DNA from: JANQLU01 sp964434955
GTDB taxonomy: Bacteria; Planctomycetota; Planctomycetia; Pirellulales; Pirellulaceae
NCBI GenBank assembly: GCA_964434955.1
Contig: CAYSXI010000137.1
Coordinates: forward strand, 1 to 14,855
Reading direction: 5' to 3'
Length of the DNA stretch: 14,855 bases
Of the stretch, positions 1-7,337 are shown one piece after another; position 1 is the first letter of the stretch, and every line of letters begins with the position of its first letter. The translations under genes and the position numbers were made by a program. The notes beneath the pieces were generated by a model. The model did not search any database, was not told where the DNA came from, and worked only from the letters and a program-made list of their open reading frames with translations.

Positions 1-1
1 C

Positions 2-190
2 TATCAGATGCAGATCTTTGCCAAAGATGCGACCGGTCGAAAGCTTTCTGGAGACTCCAAGGACGAAGTGCGGGAGCAGTTCATGACCATTCGTAAGGTC
101 TTCCGCCAGAAGCTGATCGAGAAATCGCTCGGGAATGAACAGATTTCAAAAGGCAAAACGGCCGACGCCGGCGAGCCAAACTCGGAATGA
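2..190 (+). CDS. 3' end of an unrecognised protein gene (partial)
   Basis: An open frame enters from the left edge and ends at TGA 188-190, leaving about 62 C-terminal residues. The visible part is hydrophilic and rich in Lys, Arg and Glu. A segment around EVREQFMTIRKVFRQK is probably helical, followed by a low-complexity charged tail. There is no cysteine, membrane segment or motif I can name. An internal ATG at position 8 could be taken as a start, but the frame is open through the window edge, so a longer gene is more likely. It reads in the same direction as the GalU-like gene 132 bp downstream. I cannot assign a function. Confidence 0.55.
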   Translation, partial: YQMQIFAKDATGRKLSGDSKDEVREQFMTIRKVFRQKLIEKSLGNEQISKGKTADAGEPNSE

Positions 191-247
191 TATTGGATCG
201 TTCAAGCTTTTGTGAACTCGGTCCAAAATTCAGGGATCGAACCTTCG

Positions 248-268
248 GGCTTCTGAATTCGTGAAGCC
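248..268 (+). terminator. possible stem-loop between the partial gene and the GalU-like gene
   Basis: GGCTTC (248-253) and GAAGCC (263-268) form a perfect 6-bp inverted repeat around a 9-nt loop that contains GAATTC. It lies 57 bp after the upstream stop. There is no T-run after it, so it is at best a weak or factor-assisted terminator, and it could be chance. Confidence 0.2.
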
Positions 269-315
269 GATCGATCATGCTGAGTCGCGTCGGAGAGTTC
301 GCGCCTTAGAACCGC

Positions 316-322
316 AAAGGGA
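316..322 (+). promoter_or_regulatory. ribosome binding site bearing on the GalU-like start
   Basis: AAAGGGA is the only Shine-Dalgarno-like stretch before the gene. It abuts the ATG at 323 with no spacer, which is too close. It sits 6 nt before an in-frame GTG at 329, which is ideal. The site therefore favours GTG 329 (two residues shorter), although ATG 323 is the conventional call. Confidence 0.45.
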
Positions 323-1234
323 ATGCGTGTGACTAACTTAGTTGAAGTGGCGGTTGTACCGGTCGCGGGGCTCGGCACCCGAATGCTTCCGCTTACGCGC
401 TCGATCCCCAAGGAAATGTTGCCGGTCGGGCAAAAACTTTGCATCGAACACATTGTCGATGAGCTTCTCGATTGCGGGATCAAGGAAATCATCTTTGTCG
501 TTTCGCCCGGCAAAGAAAAAATCGTCGAACACTTCGCGGTGAACGAATCACTCGATTTGCGTCTTCGAGCCATCGGCAAGAAGCAAATTGCCGACCGCCT
601 CAAACAGGATACCGTCAGTTCGAGAATCAAGATCGCATCCGTGAATCAGGCGGAGCAAAAAGGGCTAGGGCACGCGATCCTTTGTGCCAAGGAGCAAGTG
701 GGGGATCGCCCTTTTGCGATCGCATTAGGCGACTCCATAATCGACACCCGTGGGGAGTCCCGGGTGCTGGATCGAATGTGCAATGCCTTCGCGGACGGGA
801 CCGCTGGAGTGCTGGTAGCGTTTCAGGAAGTGGCTCGCGAACACGTGGTCAAATATGGGATCGCTCATCCGGCTGCGACAGACCAAGTTCGGCCAGGCAA
901 CGTATTTGACCTGGCAGGGCTGGTTGAGAAGCCGGCCATCGAGGATGCTCCCAGTAACTTCGCGATTTCCGCTCGCTATGTTTTGTCTCCGACTATTTTT
1001 CAATACCTGGAAGAAACAAAGCCCGGTACCGGAGGTGAGATTCAACTAACCGACGCAATGAGTGCCATGATCGCAAGTGGCATTTTTGCCAAGGGCGTTT
1101 GCCTGGGTGAAAATGAGAAGCGAATTGATGTCGGGTCCATCAAGGGCTACATGGAGGCATTTGTCGAATTCGCGATGAACGATTCTGACTTCGGGGACGA
1201 CATTCAGAAACGCTTTGCCTCCCATCGTCAATGA
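323..1234 (+). CDS. GalU-like UTP--sugar-1-phosphate uridylyltransferase
   Basis: 303 residues, close to the usual GalU length, so complete. The family joins a sugar-1-phosphate (classically glucose-1-phosphate) to UTP, giving UDP-sugar and pyrophosphate in the cytoplasm. Visible motifs in order: the nucleotide-binding loop GLGTRMLPLT (16-25), PKEMLP (29-34), the metal-binding Asp in ALGDSIID (near 134-141), VEKP (201-204), GGEIQLTDAM (near 237-246) and DVGSIKGYMEAF (near 269-280). Differences from classical GalU: the usual VDKP after KEMLP reads VGQKL, and the usual D-x-G-x-K-x-GY reads DVGSIKGY, so the conserved Lys is displaced. The next gene is a glucuronokinase-type kinase in the same direction, so glucuronate-1-phosphate is a plausible substrate; that is inference. 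The start could be GTG 329 instead. The family is clear, the substrate is not. Confidence 0.88.
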   Translation: MRVTNLVEVAVVPVAGLGTRMLPLTRSIPKEMLPVGQKLCIEHIVDELLDCGIKEIIFVVSPGKEKIVEHFAVNESLDLRLRAIGKKQIADRLKQDTVSSRIKIASVNQAEQKGLGHAILCAKEQVGDRPFAIALGDSIIDTRGESRVLDRMCNAFADGTAGVLVAFQEVAREHVVKYGIAHPAATDQVRPGNVFDLAGLVEKPAIEDAPSNFAISARYVLSPTIFQYLEETKPGTGGEIQLTDAMSAMIASGIFAKGVCLGENEKRIDVGSIKGYMEAFVEFAMNDSDFGDDIQKRFASHRQ

Positions 1235-1302
1235 TTCATCCATTGACCACTTATGATTCTGATTCGGTCATGTCAAAATGGATGGGTATGCTAAGTAAAC
1301 CC

Positions 1303-1308
1303 AGGCGG
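1303..1308 (+). promoter_or_regulatory. ribosome binding site of the glucuronokinase-like gene
   Basis: AGGCGG lies 8 nt before ATG 1317 and supports that start over the second in-frame ATG at 1338. The second ATG is preceded by a copy of the same 21-bp repeat and has no such site. Confidence 0.4.
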
Positions 1309-1310
1309 AT

Positions 1311-1373
1311 GTTTCCATGATTGAACCCGGCGTATCCATGATTAAATCCGACGCTTCCGCGATTGAACATCGA
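1311..1373 (+). repeat. three imperfect 21-bp tandem units spanning the kinase start
   Basis: The units are 1311-1331, 1332-1352 and 1353-1373. Each has the pattern G-TCC-xxGATT-AA--C. Inside the gene they encode seven-residue units of the type (V/A)-S-(M/A)-I-(E/K)-x-x, so the N-terminus reads MIEPG, VSMIKSD, ASAIEHR. The first two units each carry an in-frame ATG. Unit three runs into the conserved EHRxFAR of the kinase family, so the extra copies look like a lineage-specific N-terminal expansion. Confidence 0.6.
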
Positions 1374-2384
1374 GCCTTTGCCAGAGCTGGATTGTTGGGG
1401 AATCCATCGGACGGATTCGGTGGGCGAACCATTTCTTTTTCGATTGGGCAGTATTTTGCCAGGGTCATTCTTCAACCTTCCCAACAACTCGAAATCATTC
1501 CTCAAGCGGCGGACTTGAACCGATTCTCTTCGATGGAAGATTTGGCATCGAGGGTGTCGCAGCACGGATACTACGGTGCGATCCGTTTGCTAAAAGGTGC
1601 CATCAAGCGGTTTTACGAATACACCCGAACGACCAGCCCTTCGACGAATCTGAATCGAAATTTTCAACTCAGCTATGAAAGCTCGATCCCGCGCGCCGTC
1701 GGAATGGCCGGTTCTAGCGCGATCATTGTTGCAACGCTGCGATCGCTTGAGGAATTCTATGCTGCGCCCGTGGAACCGTTGATTTTTCCGTCGCTCGTCA
1801 TGAGTGTCGAAGTCGATGAACTTGGGATTCCCGCAGGCCTTCAAGACCGGGTTATTCAATCCTGTCAGGGGTTGGTCTCGATGGACTTTTCCGCAGAGTC
1901 CAGCGGTGAGATCCACAGAATGAAACACGGTTCGTATCGGACTTTGGCGGAATCGGATTTGTTTTCCAGCCTGTATGTCTGTTATGGGGACGAAGCGGGA
2001 CAGCCGACGGAAGTGCTCCACAATGACTTGCGATCGCGCTTTGATGAAGGTGACCCGGAAGTCGTCTCGGCAATGAAGCAATTCGCGGACTTCGCAAAAC
2101 AGGGCGACGAGGCCTGGGCGGCCGGCGATCTTCAACGTCTCAATGATCTGGTCAATGCGAACTTTGATTTGAGAGACCGGATTTGTCAGCTTCACCCGCT
2201 TCACCGAGAGATGATTTCAAAAGCGCGAGGGTATGGAGCGTCGGCCAAGTATTGTGGATCGGGCGGAGCCATCGTCGGATTTTGCGACGACTCGGATTTT
2301 GAGCAGCTCGTTGAAGGGATGAAATCCCTCAATTGCACGACCATTCGCCCCGCCTATGTACCTCCCTTGGTCGAAATGGCTTAG
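1317..2384 (+). CDS. GHMP-family sugar kinase, plant-type glucuronokinase-like
   Basis: 355 residues, about the length of plant glucuronokinases. Those enzymes phosphorylate D-glucuronate at C1 with ATP, giving glucuronate-1-phosphate for UDP-glucuronate synthesis. Features: EHRAFARAGLLGNPSD (17-32) and GRTISFSIG (36-44), the characteristic opening of this subfamily; the GHMP ATP loop IPRAVGMAGSSA (124-135); GLQDRV (174-179), with Asp177 the likely catalytic base; a C-terminal glycine-rich GHMP motif, KYCGSGGAIVGF (311-322). No signal peptide or membrane segment, so cytoplasmic. It follows the GalU-like gene by 82 bp and ends 10 bp from the convergent oxoprolinase stop. I recognised it by remembered resemblance to plant glucuronokinase along its whole length, without an alignment. 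Other GHMP sugar kinases (galacturonokinase, heptose kinase) are less likely. Confidence 0.82.
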   Translation: MIEPGVSMIKSDASAIEHRAFARAGLLGNPSDGFGGRTISFSIGQYFARVILQPSQQLEIIPQAADLNRFSSMEDLASRVSQHGYYGAIRLLKGAIKRFYEYTRTTSPSTNLNRNFQLSYESSIPRAVGMAGSSAIIVATLRSLEEFYAAPVEPLIFPSLVMSVEVDELGIPAGLQDRVIQSCQGLVSMDFSAESSGEIHRMKHGSYRTLAESDLFSSLYVCYGDEAGQPTEVLHNDLRSRFDEGDPEVVSAMKQFADFAKQGDEAWAAGDLQRLNDLVNANFDLRDRICQLHPLHREMISKARGYGASAKYCGSGGAIVGFCDDSDFEQLVEGMKSLNCTTIRPAYVPPLVEMA

Positions 2385-2394
2385 CGGGCACATC

Positions 2395-5300
2395 CTAGTT
2401 GGGCTTGCCAAAACCTCCTCCACCGGGCGTTTCGATCCGAATTCGTGTGCCTGCTGACGCCTTGGCCTGAGCTTGCGACGTCAGTTCGGTCGTTTCACCA
2501 GCCGTGTCGATCAGAAGATTTCGACCTGCCGCGCCCGGTTCACCGCCCTCGATCCCAAACGGTTGAAATCCGTTTCTTCGATTGGAAATGATGGAAATTT
2601 CCAGGTCATTGAGGCATTCGATTTCCCGGATTACCCCATCACCCCCGCTGCGAATTCCCGCACCGCCACTTTCACGACGGATTTCAAATCGATGCAACCG
2701 AAATGGGAAACGCGTTTCGAAAACTTCCGGATCGGTGATTCGCGTATTGGTCATATGCGTATGAACGGCGTCGGCTCCGTCCGCATTTTCCGTGGCACCG
2801 CTGCCACCACAAATGGTCTCGTAGTAGCCAAACGTTTCATCACCGAGCAAGAGATTGTTCATCGTCCCTTGACTGGCCGCCGCGATCTTGAGGGCGCCAA
2901 GCAGGACGTCAACAATTCGCTGCGACGTCTCGACATTTCCGCCAACAACCGGGGGCCGATCAAATGGTTTGGCATTCGACGCGGGATTGAGGAAGCATTC
3001 GGGGAGTTCGATTTCAACCGGACGCAAAATCCCGTCGTTCAGCGACAGCGGTCGGTTGATCAAAAGCCTCAAGAAATAGATCACTGCGGCGGTCACAATT
3101 CCCCGGTTCGCATTGAGATTGTTCGCTTGAACGGGGCTGGTTCCTCCAAAATCGATTGACATGGATTCGTCGGCGACTTCAATTTGAACGGCGATTCTTG
3201 CGCCCGTATCAAGTTGATCGGTGAAGTCGTATTTCCCGTTGGGAACCGACCGAATTGCAAGTTTCATCTTTCTTTCAGCTGCATCCAGGCAATGTCCCAT
3301 GTAGCGAATGACTTGCTGTCGGCCGTAGCGATTGGCAAGTGAGATCAATTGCTCCGCCCCGCGACGATTGGCCGCGACCTGAGCAATCACGTCCGAAATA
3401 TTGTCCTGCGGCATGCGGCTGGGATATCGCGATTCTCGAAGCAGGGAATCGAGTAGGTTAAAACGTTCCTTGCCTTGGTCAATTAGCTTCAAGTTGGAAA
3501 TCAGGACGCCTTCCTCTCCCAGGCAACTCGCATTGGGCGGCATTGAACCCGGACTGATGCCGCCAATTTCCGCATGATGACAACGGCTGGCAACAAAGAA
3601 ATCATGCCGTTCGCGCGATGGAAGGAAAACGGGAGTGATGACGGTAACATCCGGCAAGTGCGATCCACCCTGGTAGGGGTCGTTGGTTACGATCACATCT
3701 CCTTCTTTGAACTCACCGAAATGGCCGAGCACGGACTTTACGGTTTGGCTCATTGCACCCAGGTGCACCGGAATGTGGGGTGCATTCACGATCAATTCGC
3801 CGCTGGAATTGAACAGGGCGCAACTAAAGTCCAAGCGTTCTTTGACGTTGACACTGTTCGCCGTTCGCTGGAGCGTTAATCCCATCTGTTCAGCGATGAC
3901 TCCGAAGTTGCTCTCGAAAACTTCCAGCAATACCGGATCCAGTTCCTTCGATTGGTCTTCAACCGTTGACGTGGGTTCTTGCCGTTGTTTCTCAAGGAGT
4001 AGTTGGCCATCATCCCAGCATGTCGCATCCCAACCGGGCTCCACGATTGTGGCCCCTTTCTCTGCCGCAATCATTGCCGGGCCGGCAATCCGCTGGCCCG
4101 GGGCGATGTCCGGCCAATTGAATTTTGCAATTTTTTGCCGGTCGCCAGCGTGAATAAAATCCGAGGCCTTGTCTGAATTTGAAGATTGTTGGGGAGGCGG
4201 TCGATCAAGAACCCTTTGCTCACCCGGATCCACTTTGCATACGCAGCGCATCGAGACGACTTCAAGCTCTTGAGACTTGGTGTAGCCAAACTGCTTCGCG
4301 TGAATCTCTTCAAAAGCAGTTCGGAAATCCCCGTCGCCCGGTTCCGGAATTGCAAGAAATGCATCCGTGCCAACATACCGCAGATCGAGCGACAACTGCG
4401 TCACGATTTGGTTTGCCGCGTAGCCTTGTTGCAACAATGAATCGCTGCAAACCGCTCTTGAATTTTCGAACGCTGCCTCGAGGTCGCGAAGCGTGTCGTC
4501 GTTAAGAATCTTTCCGACGGGCACTAACCGATGCTCACTCGGAAGCGCGAGCCCGATTCCGTGGGCGCTGAGGACGGATCCAAGCGGGTGAACAATGATC
4601 TTACCAATTTCCAACTCGGAAGCGACAGCGCAAGCAACCTGCGGCGAGGCGCCCCCGAAAGCGACCAGTGCGTACTCTCGAGGATCGTATCCGCGCGCGA
4701 TCGAAATGCTGTGAATTGCTTTGGCCATTCGCTCGACGGCGATTCGGAAAAAGCCTTCGGCAAGCTGAGTTCGATCGTAGTGAGTGCTTTGAGCGCGATT
4801 CAATTCAACGCACGCTTCATCCAATCGCGACTCCACGATCGACCGGTCAAGACGAAAGGGAAAGCTCGCTTCGTCAATTCGTCCCAGAAACAAATTCACA
4901 TCGGTGACCGTTAACGGTCCTCCTTTGCCATAGCATGCCGGACCCGGTTCCGCCCCGGCACTTTCGGGACCCACCTGAATCCGACCATCGACGATCGAAC
5001 AAATCGAACCACCACCTGCCGCAACCGTTTCAATGGCAAGGACCGGGTGCACGATCCGAATCCCGGCTTTGGTCGTTTCAAACTGTTCCTCAAACTGGCC
5101 GTCGTAGCGAGCAACGTCGGTACTGGTGCCACCCATGTCCAAGCCGATGGCGTGGGAAAATCCCATTCGTTCGGCAACTCGAGAGAAACCGACAACACCG
5201 CCCGCAGGTCCTGACAGAATGCTGTCTTTGCCAGTGAAATCCGTGGAGTCCACAATGGTGCCCATGGACGTCATCAACCGAAGGCGACCATTGACTCCCA

Positions 5301-6204
5301 GACAATCCTTGATTTCTGTGAAGTAAAAACGGAGCAGCGGATTCAGGTACGCGTCCAGAACCGTTGTCTGACCCCGGGGAACCAGGCGGATCGTTGGCGT
5401 GACCTGATGACTGCAGCTGACTTCCTGAAACCCGGCCTCCTTAGCAATTTTTGCGGCGATCTGTTCATGGCGTGGGTACTTGTAGGAATGCAATAAACAG
5501 ATTGCCAGCGAATCACATCCATCGTTTCGAATTCGTTTGAGAATGTCCGAAAGTCTGGATTCATCGAGTGGCACCAATGTCTCACCATCCGATGAGACGC
5601 GTTCATTCAACTCGTATACGTTTTCAAACAACGGTTGCGGTTTAACGATGTCGCGGGCAAACAAGTTCGGGCGAGACTGGTCGCCGATCAGCAAAGCGTC
5701 TTTGAAACCTTGGGTCGTCAGGTAGGCAACTCGCGACCCGCTCCGAGTCAACAACGCATTGGTGCCTTTCGTGGTTCCAAGGTCCAGTGCGATGGACGGC
5801 AGGGCTTCATTCCAAGGAAGACCGAGTACCTTTCGAATGGCCAGGATTGGCGAAGGGTCCGGGCAAATCAGTTCATAGGATGGATTCTCAAGATTCGCGA
5901 TGGTATCCGCGAGAACAAGTCTGCCATCCGAATCGCTGGAAACAACCCGCGTACGGAAAACCGTATTTCCTTTGGCATCGAGCTGAACAAATTCGAAGTC
6001 TCGCCAAAAACCATCGGGTTCGGTGCGGTTCGGATCGGCAATCTCATTTCCTTCGGCCGAATACAAATGCCCTTTGGTTGCTCCAGAACTCAATACCTTC
6101 GCAACATGCGTTTTCCCATCCGGCCCCGTCGCAACACAATCTGTGAACGTCCCGCCGACATCGATGCAGAATTGCCATTTCGAATCGGAATGCGTATCCT
6201 TCAT
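2395..6204 (-). CDS. 5-oxoprolinase-type hydantoinase, fused HyuA-HyuB
   Basis: 1269 residues, close to the single-chain ATP-dependent 5-oxoprolinases of eukaryotes and some bacteria, so complete. These open 5-oxoproline (or related hydantoins) to the amino acid using ATP. HyuA-like half (about 1-745): phosphate loop DVGGTFTD (15-22), DLGTTKGTNALL (141-152), a second ATPase motif DMGGTSTD (356-363), and GAEPGPACYG (417-426). HyuB-like half (about 753-1269): NDPYQGGSHLPD (841-852) and HHAEIGG (876-882), probable metal or substrate loops, ending in the typical glycine-rich ETPGGGGFG. The ATG overlaps the hydrolase stop by 4 bp (ATGA), indicating translational coupling; no Shine-Dalgarno site is visible. 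The cys genes upstream suggest glutathione or 5-oxoproline recycling. N-methylhydantoinase or acetophenone-carboxylase-like activity cannot be excluded. Confidence 0.88.
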   Translation of the reverse strand: MKDTHSDSKWQFCIDVGGTFTDCVATGPDGKTHVAKVLSSGATKGHLYSAEGNEIADPNRTEPDGFWRDFEFVQLDAKGNTVFRTRVVSSDSDGRLVLADTIANLENPSYELICPDPSPILAIRKVLGLPWNEALPSIALDLGTTKGTNALLTRSGSRVAYLTTQGFKDALLIGDQSRPNLFARDIVKPQPLFENVYELNERVSSDGETLVPLDESRLSDILKRIRNDGCDSLAICLLHSYKYPRHEQIAAKIAKEAGFQEVSCSHQVTPTIRLVPRGQTTVLDAYLNPLLRFYFTEIKDCLGVNGRLRLMTSMGTIVDSTDFTGKDSILSGPAGGVVGFSRVAERMGFSHAIGLDMGGTSTDVARYDGQFEEQFETTKAGIRIVHPVLAIETVAAGGGSICSIVDGRIQVGPESAGAEPGPACYGKGGPLTVTDVNLFLGRIDEASFPFRLDRSIVESRLDEACVELNRAQSTHYDRTQLAEGFFRIAVERMAKAIHSISIARGYDPREYALVAFGGASPQVACAVASELEIGKIIVHPLGSVLSAHGIGLALPSEHRLVPVGKILNDDTLRDLEAAFENSRAVCSDSLLQQGYAANQIVTQLSLDLRYVGTDAFLAIPEPGDGDFRTAFEEIHAKQFGYTKSQELEVVSMRCVCKVDPGEQRVLDRPPPQQSSNSDKASDFIHAGDRQKIAKFNWPDIAPGQRIAGPAMIAAEKGATIVEPGWDATCWDDGQLLLEKQRQEPTSTVEDQSKELDPVLLEVFESNFGVIAEQMGLTLQRTANSVNVKERLDFSCALFNSSGELIVNAPHIPVHLGAMSQTVKSVLGHFGEFKEGDVIVTNDPYQGGSHLPDVTVITPVFLPSRERHDFFVASRCHHAEIGGISPGSMPPNASCLGEEGVLISNLKLIDQGKERFNLLDSLLRESRYPSRMPQDNISDVIAQVAANRRGAEQLISLANRYGRQQVIRYMGHCLDAAERKMKLAIRSVPNGKYDFTDQLDTGARIAVQIEVADESMSIDFGGTSPVQANNLNANRGIVTAAVIYFLRLLINRPLSLNDGILRPVEIELPECFLNPASNAKPFDRPPVVGGNVETSQRIVDVLLGALKIAAASQGTMNNLLLGDETFGYYETICGGSGATENADGADAVHTHMTNTRITDPEVFETRFPFRLHRFEIRRESGGAGIRSGGDGVIREIECLNDLEISIISNRRNGFQPFGIEGGEPGAAGRNLLIDTAGETTELTSQAQAKASAGTRIRIETPGGGGFGKPN

Positions 6205-7283
6205 GTCAACTTGTTCGACCCCGATTTCAAGTGAGTCTGTCTCAAATCGGCCGGATTTGAATCCGCACCCTTTGAGCTGGTTGGATGGTCGGTCATTCCT
6301 TTCGGAAGTTGGTCAATCCATTCGGAAAGTCTTTGATCCAACCACCTCGACTTTCCAGCGAGCGGTTTTCCGATATACCCGAGGTGCCCTCCGTATCGAG
6401 TCGAAATCAGCTGAATGCAAGACGATAACTGGCAGCGTTCAAACATCGAGTGGGGGACGACGGGGTCATCCATTGCCACAATCAATTTTGTCGGAACCTG
6501 GATTTGTTTTAGGACGGGGGCCGAACTGCATTGCTGATAGTAATCTCGGGCACCTTGATAACCGCAAATGATCGATGTGTATTCGTCGTCAAACTGCAGC
6601 AAACGTCGGGGAAGCGGGAAGACTTGACGATCCTTCAAGTCGACGACTCGTTGACGCCTGAGTCGCAGCTGGTGGTGAAGGGACTTGATGAAAGAGTGAT
6701 CGTAAATCCGATTCAAACCTCGCCTCAGGTTCCAGGAGCAGTGCATCAGGTCAATCGGTGGAGCAACCGCAAAGCAGGAATCGACCTGCCGCGGAACGGC
6801 GTCGGGATCCCTGCCAAGGTAATGAAGCGTGATGTTGGCACCGAGAGAAAATGCAACCAGCGTGATCGGGCTGGTTGGGTGCTGTTCAAGAATCCAAGCC
6901 AACACGTCGCCCAAATCTTGATAGCTTCCCGCACTACAATGGCCCTTGGAGATAAAGGTGCTGTCTCCAAACCCGCGCATATCGATTCGAAATATCTTGT
7001 TTGCTGCCAGCTCCATTTGGTTCCGAATTCGGATCATGTATTGCGATGCATGGGAGCCAGTCAAACCATGCATCGCAACAACAATTCGGTCACCTTCTTG
7101 CCATTCCGGAAACTCATCTTCGATGACGGCGATTTGGTCGCCATCAGAGAGTTCGACAATGTGACAGGTTCCCTGGCCGGGATCTTTGAGCTGCGGAAGC
7201 AGAATGACGCCAAGCGTCTGCAGATGACCGCTTCGAAAAAGCGGGTGCGGGACAAACTCGGGAAAATCAACAGATTCGATCAA
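6201..7283 (-). CDS. YheT-family alpha/beta hydrolase
   Basis: 360 residues. Members of this family (COG0429; bacterial YheT, eukaryotic ABHD1/2/3 and plant EMB8 relatives) are serine hydrolases, mostly of unknown or lipid-ester substrate. Visible: the family signature FRSGHLQT (16-23); the oxyanion region MHGLTGS (71-77) followed by SQY; nucleophile elbow AFSLGAN with Ser146; acidic residue in MDDPVVP (Asp272 or Asp273); His300 in GGHLGYIG. The triad is therefore intact. The last 35 or so residues are a polar tail beyond the usual domain. No signal peptide. The start is TTG 7281-7283: an in-frame stop lies 30 bp upstream, and no other standard start precedes the conserved signature. The stop overlaps the oxoprolinase ATG; cysNC ends 54 bp upstream. 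The physiological substrate is unknown. Confidence 0.83.
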   Translation of the reverse strand: MIESVDFPEFVPHPLFRSGHLQTLGVILLPQLKDPGQGTCHIVELSDGDQIAVIEDEFPEWQEGDRIVVAMHGLTGSHASQYMIRIRNQMELAANKIFRIDMRGFGDSTFISKGHCSAGSYQDLGDVLAWILEQHPTSPITLVAFSLGANITLHYLGRDPDAVPRQVDSCFAVAPPIDLMHCSWNLRRGLNRIYDHSFIKSLHHQLRLRRQRVVDLKDRQVFPLPRRLLQFDDEYTSIICGYQGARDYYQQCSSAPVLKQIQVPTKLIVAMDDPVVPHSMFERCQLSSCIQLISTRYGGHLGYIGKPLAGKSRWLDQRLSEWIDQLPKGMTDHPTSSKGADSNPADLRQTHLKSGSNKLT

Positions 7284-7337
7284 GGAAGTCGTCGCCGACA
7301 GGGCCGAGGTTGTCAGGGAGTAAAACGAATATCAATT

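Noticed and set aside
1590..2204. Minus-strand open frame of 204 codons inside the glucuronokinase-like gene
   Set aside because: Antisense to conserved kinase motifs, with no recognisable domain.
2473..3159. Plus-strand open frame of 228 codons inside the oxoprolinase gene
   Set aside because: It lies wholly antisense to a strongly conserved coding frame and is rich in Arg, Ser and Thr without motifs.
7284..7337. Separate promoter before the hydrolase gene
   Set aside because: The 54-bp gap shows no convincing -35/-10 pair, so continued transcription from cysNC is the simpler reading.
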